Notes under the pieces: generated by a model
Databases searched by the model: none
Seen by the model: only the letters and a program-made list of their open reading frames with translations
Told to the model about the DNA's origin: nothing
In this document: in pieces, positions 35,282 through 42,859 of the stretch
Position numbering within the stretch: the stretch's first letter is position 1
Layout of the letters: each line of letters opens with the position of its first letter
Source: Paragemmobacter ruber
GTDB lineage: Bacteria; Pseudomonadota; Alphaproteobacteria; Rhodobacterales; Rhodobacteraceae
Length of the DNA: 64,000 nt
Reading direction: 5' to 3'
Assembly (NCBI RefSeq): GCF_009908315.1
Contig: NZ_JAAATW010000001.1
Location: 1,612,001-1,676,000, forward strand
Position numbers and translations under genes: made by a program

Positions 35282-36424
35282 TCATCCCACGCGCCGCCCA
35301 GCCACCCATGTCCCGCGCAACATCCCCGCCTCGCCAAAGCGATGCACGCGGATCACATCCGCCCGCTTGCCGATGGCGATCTCGCCCCGGTCCGTCAGCC
35401 CCGCCGCCCGCGCGGGAGCGTGCGTGACCGTGGCCACCGCCCGCGCCATATCCCCCCACAGATCGCCCAGCATCAGCGCCGCCGACAGCAGCGACGACGG
35501 CACATAATCCGATGACAGGATGTCCAACAGCCCCTCTTCGGCCAAAGCCTGCGCCGCCACATTGCCCGAATGGGATCCCCCCCGGATCAGGTTCGGCGCC
35601 CCCATCATCACCGCGATGCCATGCGCGCGGCAGGCCCGCGCCGCCTCGGCCGTGGTGGGGAACTCGGCAAACTGCGCCCCGTGCCGCGCCGATTGCGCCA
35701 CATGCCCCTCGGTCGTGTCATCATGGCTGGCCAGCACCGCGCCATAGCGCCGCGCTGCCGCGACAGCCGCCGCTTCATGGGCCGCGCCCATCAGGGCCGA
35801 CAGGGCCTTCTGCCCCTCGACATGCTCAACGAACTCCGCTTCGGAAAACCCGTGTTTGCCGCAGACGTAATTCTTCAACTGCGTCATGTCGCGAAACTGC
35901 CGCTGCCCCGGCGTGTGGTCCATGAGGCTGACAATACCCACCCCATCCTCGGGTCCGAACTTGCCCAGTTCCGCAATCAGCGTCTCGGAGCAGACCTCGG
36001 CCCGCAGATGCAGCAGATGGTTGATCCGCAGCGCCCCCGCCTCGCGTAGCGCGATGATCTCATTGGCCAGCGCCCGGGCATATTCGCCATAGTTGGATTT
36101 GGATTTCGAAACCACAGATCCCACCCGCAGCGCGTCGAACACCGTAGTGATCCCCACGCTCGCCAGTTCCGCATCATGCGCGATGATCGCCGCCGCATGG
36201 GGCCAGGCCACCTTGGGGCGCGGTTCGATATGCCGCTCCAGATTGTCGGTGTGCAATTCGATCAGGCCGGGCATCAGCAGATCGCCCCCCATATCCTCGG
36301 CCCCCGCAGGCACGCCCCCGCCATCCCCGATCTCGGCAATCACCCCATCGCGCAGCACCAAGGCCCCGGTCCGCATCTCGGCCCCCAGAACAAGGGTCGC
36401 ATTGGCAAGGATCGTCTCTGTCAT
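35282..36424 (-). CDS. phnM: Alpha-D-ribose 1-methylphosphonate 5-triphosphate diphosphatase (canonical PhnM)
   Basis: 380 residues from the ATG at 36424. Amidohydrolase-fold enzyme that removes diphosphate from ribose 1-methylphosphonate 5-triphosphate before C-P cleavage. LHTDNLERHIEPRP (57-70) with His58 and Asp60 is the canonical PhnM metal motif. SHDDTTEGH and LSSDYVPSS complete it. Transcribed leftwards, divergent from the DUF1045 gene, with a candidate Pho box between. Of the three PhnM-type genes in the window this is the one that best fits the C-P lyase pathway. Confidence 0.92.
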   Translation of the reverse strand: MTETILANATLVLGAEMRTGALVLRDGVIAEIGDGGGVPAGAEDMGGDLLMPGLIELHTDNLERHIEPRPKVAWPHAAAIIAHDAELASVGITTVFDALRVGSVVSKSKSNYGEYARALANEIIALREAGALRINHLLHLRAEVCSETLIAELGKFGPEDGVGIVSLMDHTPGQRQFRDMTQLKNYVCGKHGFSEAEFVEHVEGQKALSALMGAAHEAAAVAAARRYGAVLASHDDTTEGHVAQSARHGAQFAEFPTTAEAARACRAHGIAVMMGAPNLIRGGSHSGNVAAQALAEEGLLDILSSDYVPSSLLSAALMLGDLWGDMARAVATVTHAPARAAGLTDRGEIAIGKRADVIRVHRFGEAGMLRGTWVAGRRVG

Positions 36425-36498
36425 GTCAAAGTCCGGAAAATGCTGGCGGCTCGGGCCACCTTGTTGCGATAGGATCGGGGCCGAATTGCGCAAATTGC

Positions 36499-36516
36499 GT
36501 CACACCCATGTGACAA
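36499..36516 (-). promoter_or_regulatory. Candidate Pho box between phnM and the DUF1045 gene
   Basis: Minus strand: TTGTCAC (36510-36516) and GTGTGAC (36499-36505), 11 bases apart. The same stretch forms a GTCACA-N4-TGTGAC palindrome, so another regulator is possible. Weaker than the box at 29674. Confidence 0.35.
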
Positions 36517-36537
36517 AGCCGGGCTAGGCCTCTCCGC

Positions 36538-37203
36538 ATGACCGAATACACACGCTACGCCGTCTACTACGCCCCCCGCCCGGGGGATTTCGCCACCCGC
36601 GCGACCCTCTGGCTTTCCGACGCCGCGCCCCATCTGCCGGGCCTGCCGCGCCCGCCCGCCGACCTGACCACCGCCCCCCGCCGCTACGGCTTTCACGGCA
36701 CGATCAAGGCCCCCTTCCGCCTTGCCGATGGCACCACGGAACAAGACCTGCGCGACGCCCTCGCCGCGCTTGCCGCGCGCCTTGCCCCGGTGCGCATGGC
36801 GGGGCTGAGGCTGGAACAGGTGAAGGGCTTCCTCGCCCTCCTCCCCGAAGGCGACGAGACCGATCTCCTCGCCCTCGGGGCCGAGGTGGTCAGCCACCTC
36901 GATCCCCTCCGCGCCCCTCTGACCGAGGCCGAGATCGCCCGCCGCCGCCCCGACCGCCTGACCGCGCGCCAGCGCGACCTGCTCGCCCGCTGGGGCTATC
37001 CCCATGTGATGGAAGAGTTCCGCTTCCATCTCACCCTCACCGATGATCTGCCGCCCGAACTGGCACAGGCGACCGCCGCCATCCTCGGGCCATGGTTCGC
37101 AGACGTGCTGCCCCGCCCCTTCGACATCGCCGATCTCTGCCTGTTCGGCGAAGATGCCGCAGGCCGCTTCCAGCTTCTGCATCGCTACCCGCTCACCGGC
37201 TGA
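36538..37203 (+). CDS. DUF1045 protein, 2H phosphoesterase family
   Basis: 221 residues. Two H-x-T motifs, His53-Gly-Thr55 in FHGTIKAPF and His164-Leu-Thr166 in FHLTLTDD, are the twin catalytic motifs of 2H phosphoesterases, which cleave cyclic phosphodiesters. Genes of this family travel with C-P lyase operons. phnP, the cyclic ribose phosphodiesterase, is missing here, so this protein may do that job (inference). Convergent with phnN; the two coding ends overlap by 19 bp. Confidence 0.88.
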   Translation: MTEYTRYAVYYAPRPGDFATRATLWLSDAAPHLPGLPRPPADLTTAPRRYGFHGTIKAPFRLADGTTEQDLRDALAALAARLAPVRMAGLRLEQVKGFLALLPEGDETDLLALGAEVVSHLDPLRAPLTEAEIARRRPDRLTARQRDLLARWGYPHVMEEFRFHLTLTDDLPPELAQATAAILGPWFADVLPRPFDIADLCLFGEDAAGRFQLLHRYPLTG

Positions 37204-37727
37204 AGCGCGCCCAGAAACCGGGCCACACCCTGCTCCAGCGGTCCGTCGTTGCACACATCCACCACCGCCAGCTGCTCCGGCACCTCATAGCTTGCCCGCT
37301 GCAGGCGCGCGGTGATCTCTTCCCGCGTCTCGCGCCCGCGCGCCAGCAGCCGTTCCATCAGCACGGCCGAAGGCGCGGTGACGCGGATCACCGTCAGGTC
37401 GGGATAGATCGCCGCCGCCGCCTCCAGCGCCGCGCGCGATCCGTTGAACAGCACATCCCGCCCGGTCATCCGCTCCGCGATCTGGATCGCGGGCAGGCCA
37501 TAGCGCAGCCCATGCGCCCGCCAGTCCAGCGCGAAGGCGCCCTGCGCCTTGCGCTGCGCGAACTCTGCCTCGGTCACGCCTTCGAAATCCTCGCCGCCCA
37601 TCGCTTCCGGCCGCGTGATCACCCGCCGCACGATCAGCAGATCGGGCCGCGCCGCGCGGCCTGCGTCAATCAGTGTGTCCTTCCCCGCGCCTGATGGCCC
37701 GACGACGGCAAACAGCCGCCCCATCAT
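37185..37727 (-). CDS. phnN: Ribose 1,5-bisphosphate phosphokinase
   Basis: 180 residues. P-loop GPSGAGKDT (10-18) in a guanylate-kinase-like fold. Phosphorylates ribose 1,5-bisphosphate to PRPP, the last step of recycling the ribose after C-P cleavage. RRVITRP and the FNGSRAAL stretch fit the nucleotide and ribose-phosphate sites. Overlaps phnL by ATGA upstream and the DUF1045 gene by 19 bp at its end. Last gene of the leftward C-P lyase operon. Confidence 0.93.
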   Translation of the reverse strand: MMGRLFAVVGPSGAGKDTLIDAGRAARPDLLIVRRVITRPEAMGGEDFEGVTEAEFAQRKAQGAFALDWRAHGLRYGLPAIQIAERMTGRDVLFNGSRAALEAAAAIYPDLTVIRVTAPSAVLMERLLARGRETREEITARLQRASYEVPEQLAVVDVCNDGPLEQGVARFLGALQPVSG

Positions 37728-38407
37728 GCCGCAGCCTGCGGGGTAAAGGCCGTGACATCCACGAACCGGTCACAGACCTGCGCCCGCGCGGCCTCGTCAT
37801 GAAAGATGCCAAGGATCGCCGCCCCCCGCGCCTTGGCCGCCGCGATCAGCCCCAGCACCACCTCGCGGTTCGCCGCATCAAGGCTGGCCGTGGGTTCATC
37901 CAGAAGCAGCGCCGGATAGGGGTGGATGAAGCCCCGCGCGATGTTCACCCGCTGCTGCTCGCCCCCCGAAAACGTGGTGGGCGACAGCGACCACAGCCGT
38001 TCGGGGATGTTCACCTGACGCAGCAGGGCCGCCGCCCGCGCCCGCGCCTCTTCTGCCGGATGGCCCAGCACCCGCAACGGCTCGGCCACCACCTCCAGCG
38101 TCGGCACCCGCGGCACCACGCGCAGGAACTGGCTCACATATCCCAGCGTCGCCCGCCGCAGCGCGATGATCTCGCGCGGGGTGGCCTTGGTGATATCCGT
38201 CCCCGCGATCACGATGCTGCCCGTCGCGGCCAGATAGTTGCCATAGACCATCCGCATCAGCGTGGATTTCCCCGCCCCCGACGCGCCGATCAGCCCGACA
38301 CATTCGCCGGGCGCCACCGACAGCGCCGCATCCGCCATCACCCGGATCACCGCGCTGCCCTGATTGTGCAGCGTGAAGGTCTTCGAAAGCCCCGAAATTT
38401 CGATCAT
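37724..38407 (-). CDS. phnL: C-P lyase system protein PhnL (ABC-type ATPase)
   Basis: 227 residues. Walker A GASGAGKST (41-49), signature FSGGEQQ, Walker B ALLLDEPTASLD. PhnL-type proteins lack partner permeases and act with the PhnGHIJK core rather than in transport. MVYGNYLAATGSI after the P-loop is the PhnL signature. One base separates it from phnK. Confidence 0.93.
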   Translation of the reverse strand: MIEISGLSKTFTLHNQGSAVIRVMADAALSVAPGECVGLIGASGAGKSTLMRMVYGNYLAATGSIVIAGTDITKATPREIIALRRATLGYVSQFLRVVPRVPTLEVVAEPLRVLGHPAEEARARAAALLRQVNIPERLWSLSPTTFSGGEQQRVNIARGFIHPYPALLLDEPTASLDAANREVVLGLIAAAKARGAAILGIFHDEAARAQVCDRFVDVTAFTPQAAA

Positions 38408-38408
38408 G

Positions 38409-39230
38409 TCACACCTGCAGAACGGAAGAGACGAGAAGCTGGGTATAGCCGTGCTGCGGATCGTCCAGCACCTGATCGGTCAGCCCCTGCTCCACCACAT
38501 GCCCCGATTTCATCACCATCAGCCGATCGGCGAGCAGCCGCACCACGGCAAGGTCATGCGTCACGATGATGACCGACAGCCCCATCTCGCGCACCAGCCC
38601 GCGGAGCAGGTCCAGAAGCCGCGCCTGCACGCTGACATCAAGGCCCCCCGTCGGTTCATCCATGAACACCAGCCGCGGCCCCGTCACCAGATTGCGCGCG
38701 ATCTGCAACCGCTGCTGCATCCCGCCCGAAAAGGCGCTCGGCCGGTCGTCGATCCGCTCGGCGGCAATCTCCACCCGCCCCAGCCAGTCCGTTGCCCGGT
38801 CGCGGATCGCGCCATAGTTGCGCGCCCCCACCGCCATCAGCCGCTCGCCCACATTGCCGCCCGCCGTGACACCCATCCGCAACCCGTCGCGCGGGTTCTG
38901 GTGGACAAAGGCCCAATCCGTCCGCGACAGCCGCCGCCGCTCAGGCTCGGTCATGGCCAGCACATCGCGCGGGCCCTCCGACGTGTCAAAGACGACACTG
39001 CCCGCATCCGGCGCCAGATGCCCCGCCAGACAGGAGAGCAGCGTCGATTTCCCCGATCCGCTCTCGCCCACGATTCCCAGCACCTCGCCGGGCCACAGGT
39101 CAAACCCCACATCCGCACAGCCGATCCGCGCCCCATAACGCTTGGTCAGCCCCCGCACCGCCAGAAGAGGACCGACTGACGTCACTTCGGGCTTCATCTT
39201 GGCGGAAATACCCAATTCCACGGCCCCCAT
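38409..39230 (-). CDS. phnK: C-P lyase system protein PhnK (ABC-type ATPase)
   Basis: 273 residues from the ATG at 39230, which overlaps the phnJ stop (ATGA) and has AGAGGGGG upstream. An ATG at 39197 would give 262 residues, closer to known PhnK length, and lies in the sequence motif shared with queG; either may be right. FDLWPGEVLGIVGESGSGKS (43-62) contains Walker A, and FSGGMQQR and VFMDEPTGGLDVS are the signature and Walker B. PhnK docks on the PhnJ-containing core complex. Confidence 0.92.
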   Translation of the reverse strand: MGAVELGISAKMKPEVTSVGPLLAVRGLTKRYGARIGCADVGFDLWPGEVLGIVGESGSGKSTLLSCLAGHLAPDAGSVVFDTSEGPRDVLAMTEPERRRLSRTDWAFVHQNPRDGLRMGVTAGGNVGERLMAVGARNYGAIRDRATDWLGRVEIAAERIDDRPSAFSGGMQQRLQIARNLVTGPRLVFMDEPTGGLDVSVQARLLDLLRGLVREMGLSVIIVTHDLAVVRLLADRLMVMKSGHVVEQGLTDQVLDDPQHGYTQLLVSSVLQV

Positions 39231-40108
39231 CAGGCAACCCCCTCTGCCACCGGCGCACCCAGCCGCCCCACATGTCCCGCCGCACGGCGGCAGCGGCAAT
39301 GATCCGTGTCCGAACAGACGAACATCCGCCCGCCCTGATCATCGGTGATCACCTCGTCGAGATAACTGTCGCTTGCCCCGCACAGATCGCAGTCATGCGG
39401 CGCCTTCGATGCCTCGAACGGGTGATCCTCGAAATCGAGGCTGACCGCCCGGCTATAGGGCGGCAGCGCATAGATGCGCTGCTCCCGCCCCGCGCCAAAC
39501 AGTTGCAGCGCGGGCGACCCCGACAGTTTGGGATTGTCAAAGCGCGGAATGGGCGACGGGTCCATCACATAGCGCCCCTCCACCTTCACCGGATAGGCAT
39601 AGGCCGTGGCGATATGGCCGTGTCGCGCGATATCCTCATACAGCTTCACATGCATCAGCCCGTATTCCTCCAGGCTGTGCATCTTCCGCGTCTCCGTCTC
39701 GCGCGGCTCCAGAAAGCGCAGGGGTTCCGGGATCGGCACCTGATAGACAAGGATCTGATCCTCGGTCAGCGGCGCTTCCGGGATGCGGTGGCGGGTCTGG
39801 ATCACGGTCGCCTCCGCCGTCGCCTCGGTCGTGGCCACGCCCGCCGTGCGCTGAAAGAACTTGCGGATCGACACTGCATTGGTCGTGTCATCGGCCCCTT
39901 GGTCGATCACCTTCAGCACATCCTCGGGCGTCAGACAGGCCGCCGTCACCTGCACCCCGCCGGTGCCCCAGCCATAGGGCATCGGCATCTCGCGGCTGGC
40001 GAAGGGCACCTGATAGCCGGGCACGGCCACGCCCTTCAGGATCGCGCGGCGGATCATCCGCTTGGTCTGCTCGTCGAGATAGGCAAAGTTATAGGCTTGG
40101 TCGGTCAT
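39230..40108 (-). CDS. phnJ: C-P lyase radical SAM enzyme
   Basis: 292 residues. Cleaves the carbon-phosphorus bond of ribose 1-alkylphosphonate 5-phosphate with a 5'-deoxyadenosyl radical. The 4Fe-4S cysteines are Cys240, Cys243, Cys265 and Cys271 (HDCDLC, VCSDTDHC), the spacing known for PhnJ. The rest, from YGWGTGGVQVTAA (45-57) on, is strongly typical. Its start overlaps the stop of an inserted DUF559 gene by ATGA, although phnI and phnJ usually adjoin. Confidence 0.97.
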   Translation of the reverse strand: MTDQAYNFAYLDEQTKRMIRRAILKGVAVPGYQVPFASREMPMPYGWGTGGVQVTAACLTPEDVLKVIDQGADDTTNAVSIRKFFQRTAGVATTEATAEATVIQTRHRIPEAPLTEDQILVYQVPIPEPLRFLEPRETETRKMHSLEEYGLMHVKLYEDIARHGHIATAYAYPVKVEGRYVMDPSPIPRFDNPKLSGSPALQLFGAGREQRIYALPPYSRAVSLDFEDHPFEASKAPHDCDLCGASDSYLDEVITDDQGGRMFVCSDTDHCRCRRAAGHVGRLGAPVAEGVA

Positions 40109-40449
40109 TCCCCAATCTCCTCGGCAAGGCGGCGCAGGACGGCAGACAGGTCGGCAAGCACATCTCCGGGCGCCAGATGGATCAGCCGGTATTCAAGGCG
40201 GGCCAAGCCCGCCGCCGGGGCACGATCCGCCGCATGGTCATGTGTCTTATCGAGTAGATCGATCGCGATGCGGCGCGACGGTATGGCGAAATCCACGATC
40301 CAAGGCCCCACCGGCGCCTGCCGCCGCACCGGCAGGCAAAGGAAGCGATGGCCCCGCAGCGCCTGCCAAAGCACGGCTTCGGCAGGCGTCATGCTCGCCC
40401 GCAGGATGCGGGCGTGCAGGCGCTGTGTATCTGACCGATAGGCAGGCAT
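40105..40449 (-). CDS. DUF559-family nuclease-like protein between phnI and phnJ
   Basis: 114 residues from the ATG at 40449; the same frame is open back to 40632, where an ATG overlaps the phnI stop (175 residues through both repeat arms). TPAEAVLWQALRG, then VRRQAPVGPWIVDF (41-54), are hallmarks of the Vsr-like DUF559 fold. The catalytic E-x-DG-x-H signature is altered to IDLLDKTH (63-70), so nuclease activity may be lost. It interrupts the C-P lyase operon, but its stop overlaps the phnJ start by ATGA. Confidence 0.85.
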   Translation of the reverse strand: MPAYRSDTQRLHARILRASMTPAEAVLWQALRGHRFLCLPVRRQAPVGPWIVDFAIPSRRIAIDLLDKTHDHAADRAPAAGLARLEYRLIHLAPGDVLADLSAVLRRLAEEIGE

Positions 40450-40460
40450 CCCGCGCACCC

Positions 40461-40601
40461 CCTCCCCGACCCTCCCCCGTGCCGGGGGAGGGAGCTTCAC
40501 CCCCCACCCTGCGGCAGCATCGGTGAACACCGTGTTAACCGTGACATGCCGCCACCCGCCGGGCGCTCTCCCTCCCCCGGCACGGGGGAGGGTCGGGGAG
40601 G
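40461..40601. repeat. Perfect 34-bp inverted repeat pair beside the DUF559 gene
   Basis: The 34 bases at 40461-40494 are the exact reverse complement of 40568-40601, with 73 bases between. Each arm is itself nearly palindromic (CCCTCCCCC...GGGGGAGGG). Such G/C palindromes are common intergenic repeats. Here the pair lies upstream of the DUF559 ORF start and inside its open upstream extension. Confidence 0.9.
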
Positions 40602-40628
40602 AGGTCGCCCCGGTCGAAATCAGGGCGC

Positions 40629-41717
40629 TCATTCCGCTGCCTCCCGCATCGCGCTGGCCTCGACCTCGGCCCGCAGCTTGCGCACCAGTTCCAGCTCGCT
40701 CTGGAAATCCACGTAATGCGGCAGCTTGATATGCTCCAGAAACCCGGTCGCCTGCACATTGTCGGCATGCATCAGCACGAATTCCTCGTCCTGCGCGGGT
40801 GCGCCGGTGAAATCCTCGCCCAGCTCCTTCCAGCGCAGCGCCCTGTCCACCAGGCTCATGGCAATCGACTTCCGCTCATTCTGGCCAAAGGTCAGCCCAT
40901 AGCCGCGGGTGAATTGCGGCGGTTCCGTGCGCGATCCCTTGAACTGGTTCACCGTCTCGCATTCGGTCACCTCGATCTCGCCGATGCAGATGGCAAAGCC
41001 CAGTTCCGGCACCTCCATCTCCACCGCCACCATCCCGATCCGTAGCTCGCCCACAAAGGCATGGGTCCGCCCGTAGCCGCGCTGGGTCGAATAGGCCAAT
41101 GACAGGATGAACCCCTCATCCCCCCGCGCGATCGCCTGCAGGCGGGTCGCCCGGGATGCGGGCAATTCCATCGGCTCGCGCGTCAGGTCGGGCGGCAGCG
41201 TGTCGTCGCGCGGGGCGTCCTCGATCATCCCGTCGCGGTTCAGGAAAGATGTGATATGCGGCACCATGCCCGGGGCGGCGGGCGCGCGCGGCGCCACCGG
41301 CGCCTCGCCATTCGCCGCCAGCGTGAAATCCAGCAGCCGGTGCGTGTAGTCGAAGGTCGGCCCCAGAACCTGCCCCCCCGGCGCATCCTTGAAGGTCGCG
41401 CTGATCCGCCGCGCGACCGCCATCTGGGCCGTCTCCACGGGCAAGGACACACCATGCCGGGGCAGGGTGGTGCGATAGGCCCGGATCAGGAAGACCGCCT
41501 CGATCAGATCGCCCCGCGCCTGCTTGATCGCCAGCGCCGCAAGGTCGGGGTCGTACAGCGACCCCTCCGCCATCACCCGGTTCACCGCCAGCCGCAACTG
41601 CTCGCGGATCTGCGGGATCGTCAGGTCCGCGACAGACGGATCGCCCCGCCGCTCCTCGGCCAGCCAGGCATGGGCATTGTCGATGGCCCGCTCGCCGCCC
41701 TTCACCGCCACATACAT
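40629..41717 (-). CDS. phnI: C-P lyase core subunit PhnI
   Basis: 362 residues. With PhnG, H and L it couples the phosphonate to ATP, forming ribose 1-phosphonate 5-triphosphate; PhnI alone acts as a nucleosidase. MYVAVKGGERAIDNAHAWL at the N-terminus and RGYGLTFGQNERKSIAMSL in the C-terminal part are standard. Overlaps phnH by ATGA; followed by the inserted DUF559 frame rather than phnJ. Confidence 0.96.
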   Translation of the reverse strand: MYVAVKGGERAIDNAHAWLAEERRGDPSVADLTIPQIREQLRLAVNRVMAEGSLYDPDLAALAIKQARGDLIEAVFLIRAYRTTLPRHGVSLPVETAQMAVARRISATFKDAPGGQVLGPTFDYTHRLLDFTLAANGEAPVAPRAPAAPGMVPHITSFLNRDGMIEDAPRDDTLPPDLTREPMELPASRATRLQAIARGDEGFILSLAYSTQRGYGRTHAFVGELRIGMVAVEMEVPELGFAICIGEIEVTECETVNQFKGSRTEPPQFTRGYGLTFGQNERKSIAMSLVDRALRWKELGEDFTGAPAQDEEFVLMHADNVQATGFLEHIKLPHYVDFQSELELVRKLRAEVEASAMREAAE

Positions 41718-42289
41718 CAGACATCCTCCACGATGGTTGACCGGGGCAGGGCCGCAACCCGGCCCCCGGCGGTGAAGACACAGTCAAACCCCAGCGGGAA
41801 CAGCGCCCGGTTGGCACGGAAGGCCGCGACCTCGGGCAGCGACAGATGCGCGTGATCCCGGATCCCCGGCCCGGTCAGCCGCGCGCCCTCTGCCAGCAAC
41901 TCCGCCCGCTCAACGATCAGCGTGCAGGCCCGGTCGGGATATTCCGGTGTGCCGATGGCAAAGCGGCCCACGGGCTGCAACGCCTCCCACGTGCCGATGG
42001 CGAACATCGCCGCTTCGGCCCCCACCAGCGGCGCGCCGGTGTGAAAGGTGATCCACTCCCGCACCGCTGCCACGTCATGCGCCCCCGCCAGATGCACCGG
42101 CGTGGTGCCATCCAGCAGCGTCAGCGCCACCGTCCCCGCCGCCACCGACAGCGGTGCCGGTGGCACTGCGCCCCCCAGATCGGCAATCCGCCCCGGTCGC
42201 GCCATCACATCCAGCAGCGCGCGGAACGCCCGCGCCGCCTCCAGCGGCGGATCGGCAAAACCACCCGCCAGCGCATCCACCGCCGTCAT
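41717..42289 (-). CDS. phnH: C-P lyase core subunit PhnH
   Basis: 190 residues from the ATG at 42289, which overlaps the phnG stop (ATGA). The PhnH fold is related to PLP-dependent transferases but has no cofactor, and it belongs to the PhnGHIJ complex. ARAFRALLDVMARPG at the start, and GPGIRDHAHLSL with FPLGFDCVFTAGG toward the end, identify it. Its stop overlaps the phnI start. Confidence 0.95.
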   Translation of the reverse strand: MTAVDALAGGFADPPLEAARAFRALLDVMARPGRIADLGGAVPPAPLSVAAGTVALTLLDGTTPVHLAGAHDVAAVREWITFHTGAPLVGAEAAMFAIGTWEALQPVGRFAIGTPEYPDRACTLIVERAELLAEGARLTGPGIRDHAHLSLPEVAAFRANRALFPLGFDCVFTAGGRVAALPRSTIVEDV

Positions 42290-42750
42290 TTGTCCTCTCC
42301 CCGCACCATGGTGAAGAACTCCACCTTCGTCGCCGCCGCCTTCTCGGCCCGCACCTGCCGCGCCTCGGCCTCGGCCTGCGCCAGCGGGTCCAGCACCGCC
42401 GCCCGGATGGCCGCCGCCGCGCCCGTCTGCATCAGCGCATCCACCACAGCGGCGCGGCGCGCGTGATCCCGGTCCCGCCCCTGCACCACCGCATGGCCCA
42501 CCGCGCCCGAGGCCAGCCGCAAGCTGCACCGCACCACCGTCATCTCGCCCAGATTGAACGGCGCACCCGTCGCCCCGGCCCGGCCCCGCACCATCACCGC
42601 GCCGATCTCCGGCGCGCGCAGCAGGGCGTGATCGGGCAGCGGATCCGGCAGCAGCCCCGCCAGCGCCGCAGGCCGCGCCCGCGCCAAAAGCCCCATCCAT
42701 TCCTGCCGCGCCGTCTGGGGTTCGGCCCTGTCCATGCTGTGACTAGACAT
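42286..42750 (-). CDS. phnG: C-P lyase core subunit PhnG
   Basis: 154 residues from the ATG at 42750; a second ATG at 42735 lacks a ribosome site. First gene of the leftward operon. GRAGATGAPFNLGEMTVVRC (66-85, near the middle) is the family core. A part of the PhnGHI complex that loads phosphonate onto ribose. A PhnF-type operator and a candidate Pho box lie upstream. Confidence 0.94.
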   Translation of the reverse strand: MSSHSMDRAEPQTARQEWMGLLARARPAALAGLLPDPLPDHALLRAPEIGAVMVRGRAGATGAPFNLGEMTVVRCSLRLASGAVGHAVVQGRDRDHARRAAVVDALMQTGAAAAIRAAVLDPLAQAEAEARQVRAEKAAATKVEFFTMVRGEDK

Positions 42751-42767
42751 CTTTTTCCGCTTGTCGA

Positions 42768-42789
42768 GTTGCCTATACAACTATACAAC
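42768..42789. promoter_or_regulatory. Candidate PhnF operator
   Basis: GTTGCCTATACAAC (42768-42781) is an imperfect inverted repeat of the form known for HutC/PhnF-type GntR regulators (compare TGGTATAGACCA); a second CTATACAAC follows at 42781-42789. It lies between phnG and divergent phnF, 18 bases upstream of the phnG start. Confidence 0.65.
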
Positions 42790-42829
42790 TCTCATACAGC
42801 CGATGTCGAGACGTCGGTGCGAAGCTTTG

Positions 42830-42847
42830 ATGAAACTTCAATGACAA
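42830..42847 (-). promoter_or_regulatory. Candidate Pho box upstream of phnG
   Basis: Minus strand: TTGTCAT (42841-42847) and GTTTCAT (42830-42836), 11 bases apart, about 80 bases upstream of phnG and just before the phnF ribosome site. The match is good in the first half and weaker in the second. Confidence 0.5.
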
Positions 42848-42859
42848 AAGGGGGTTGGA

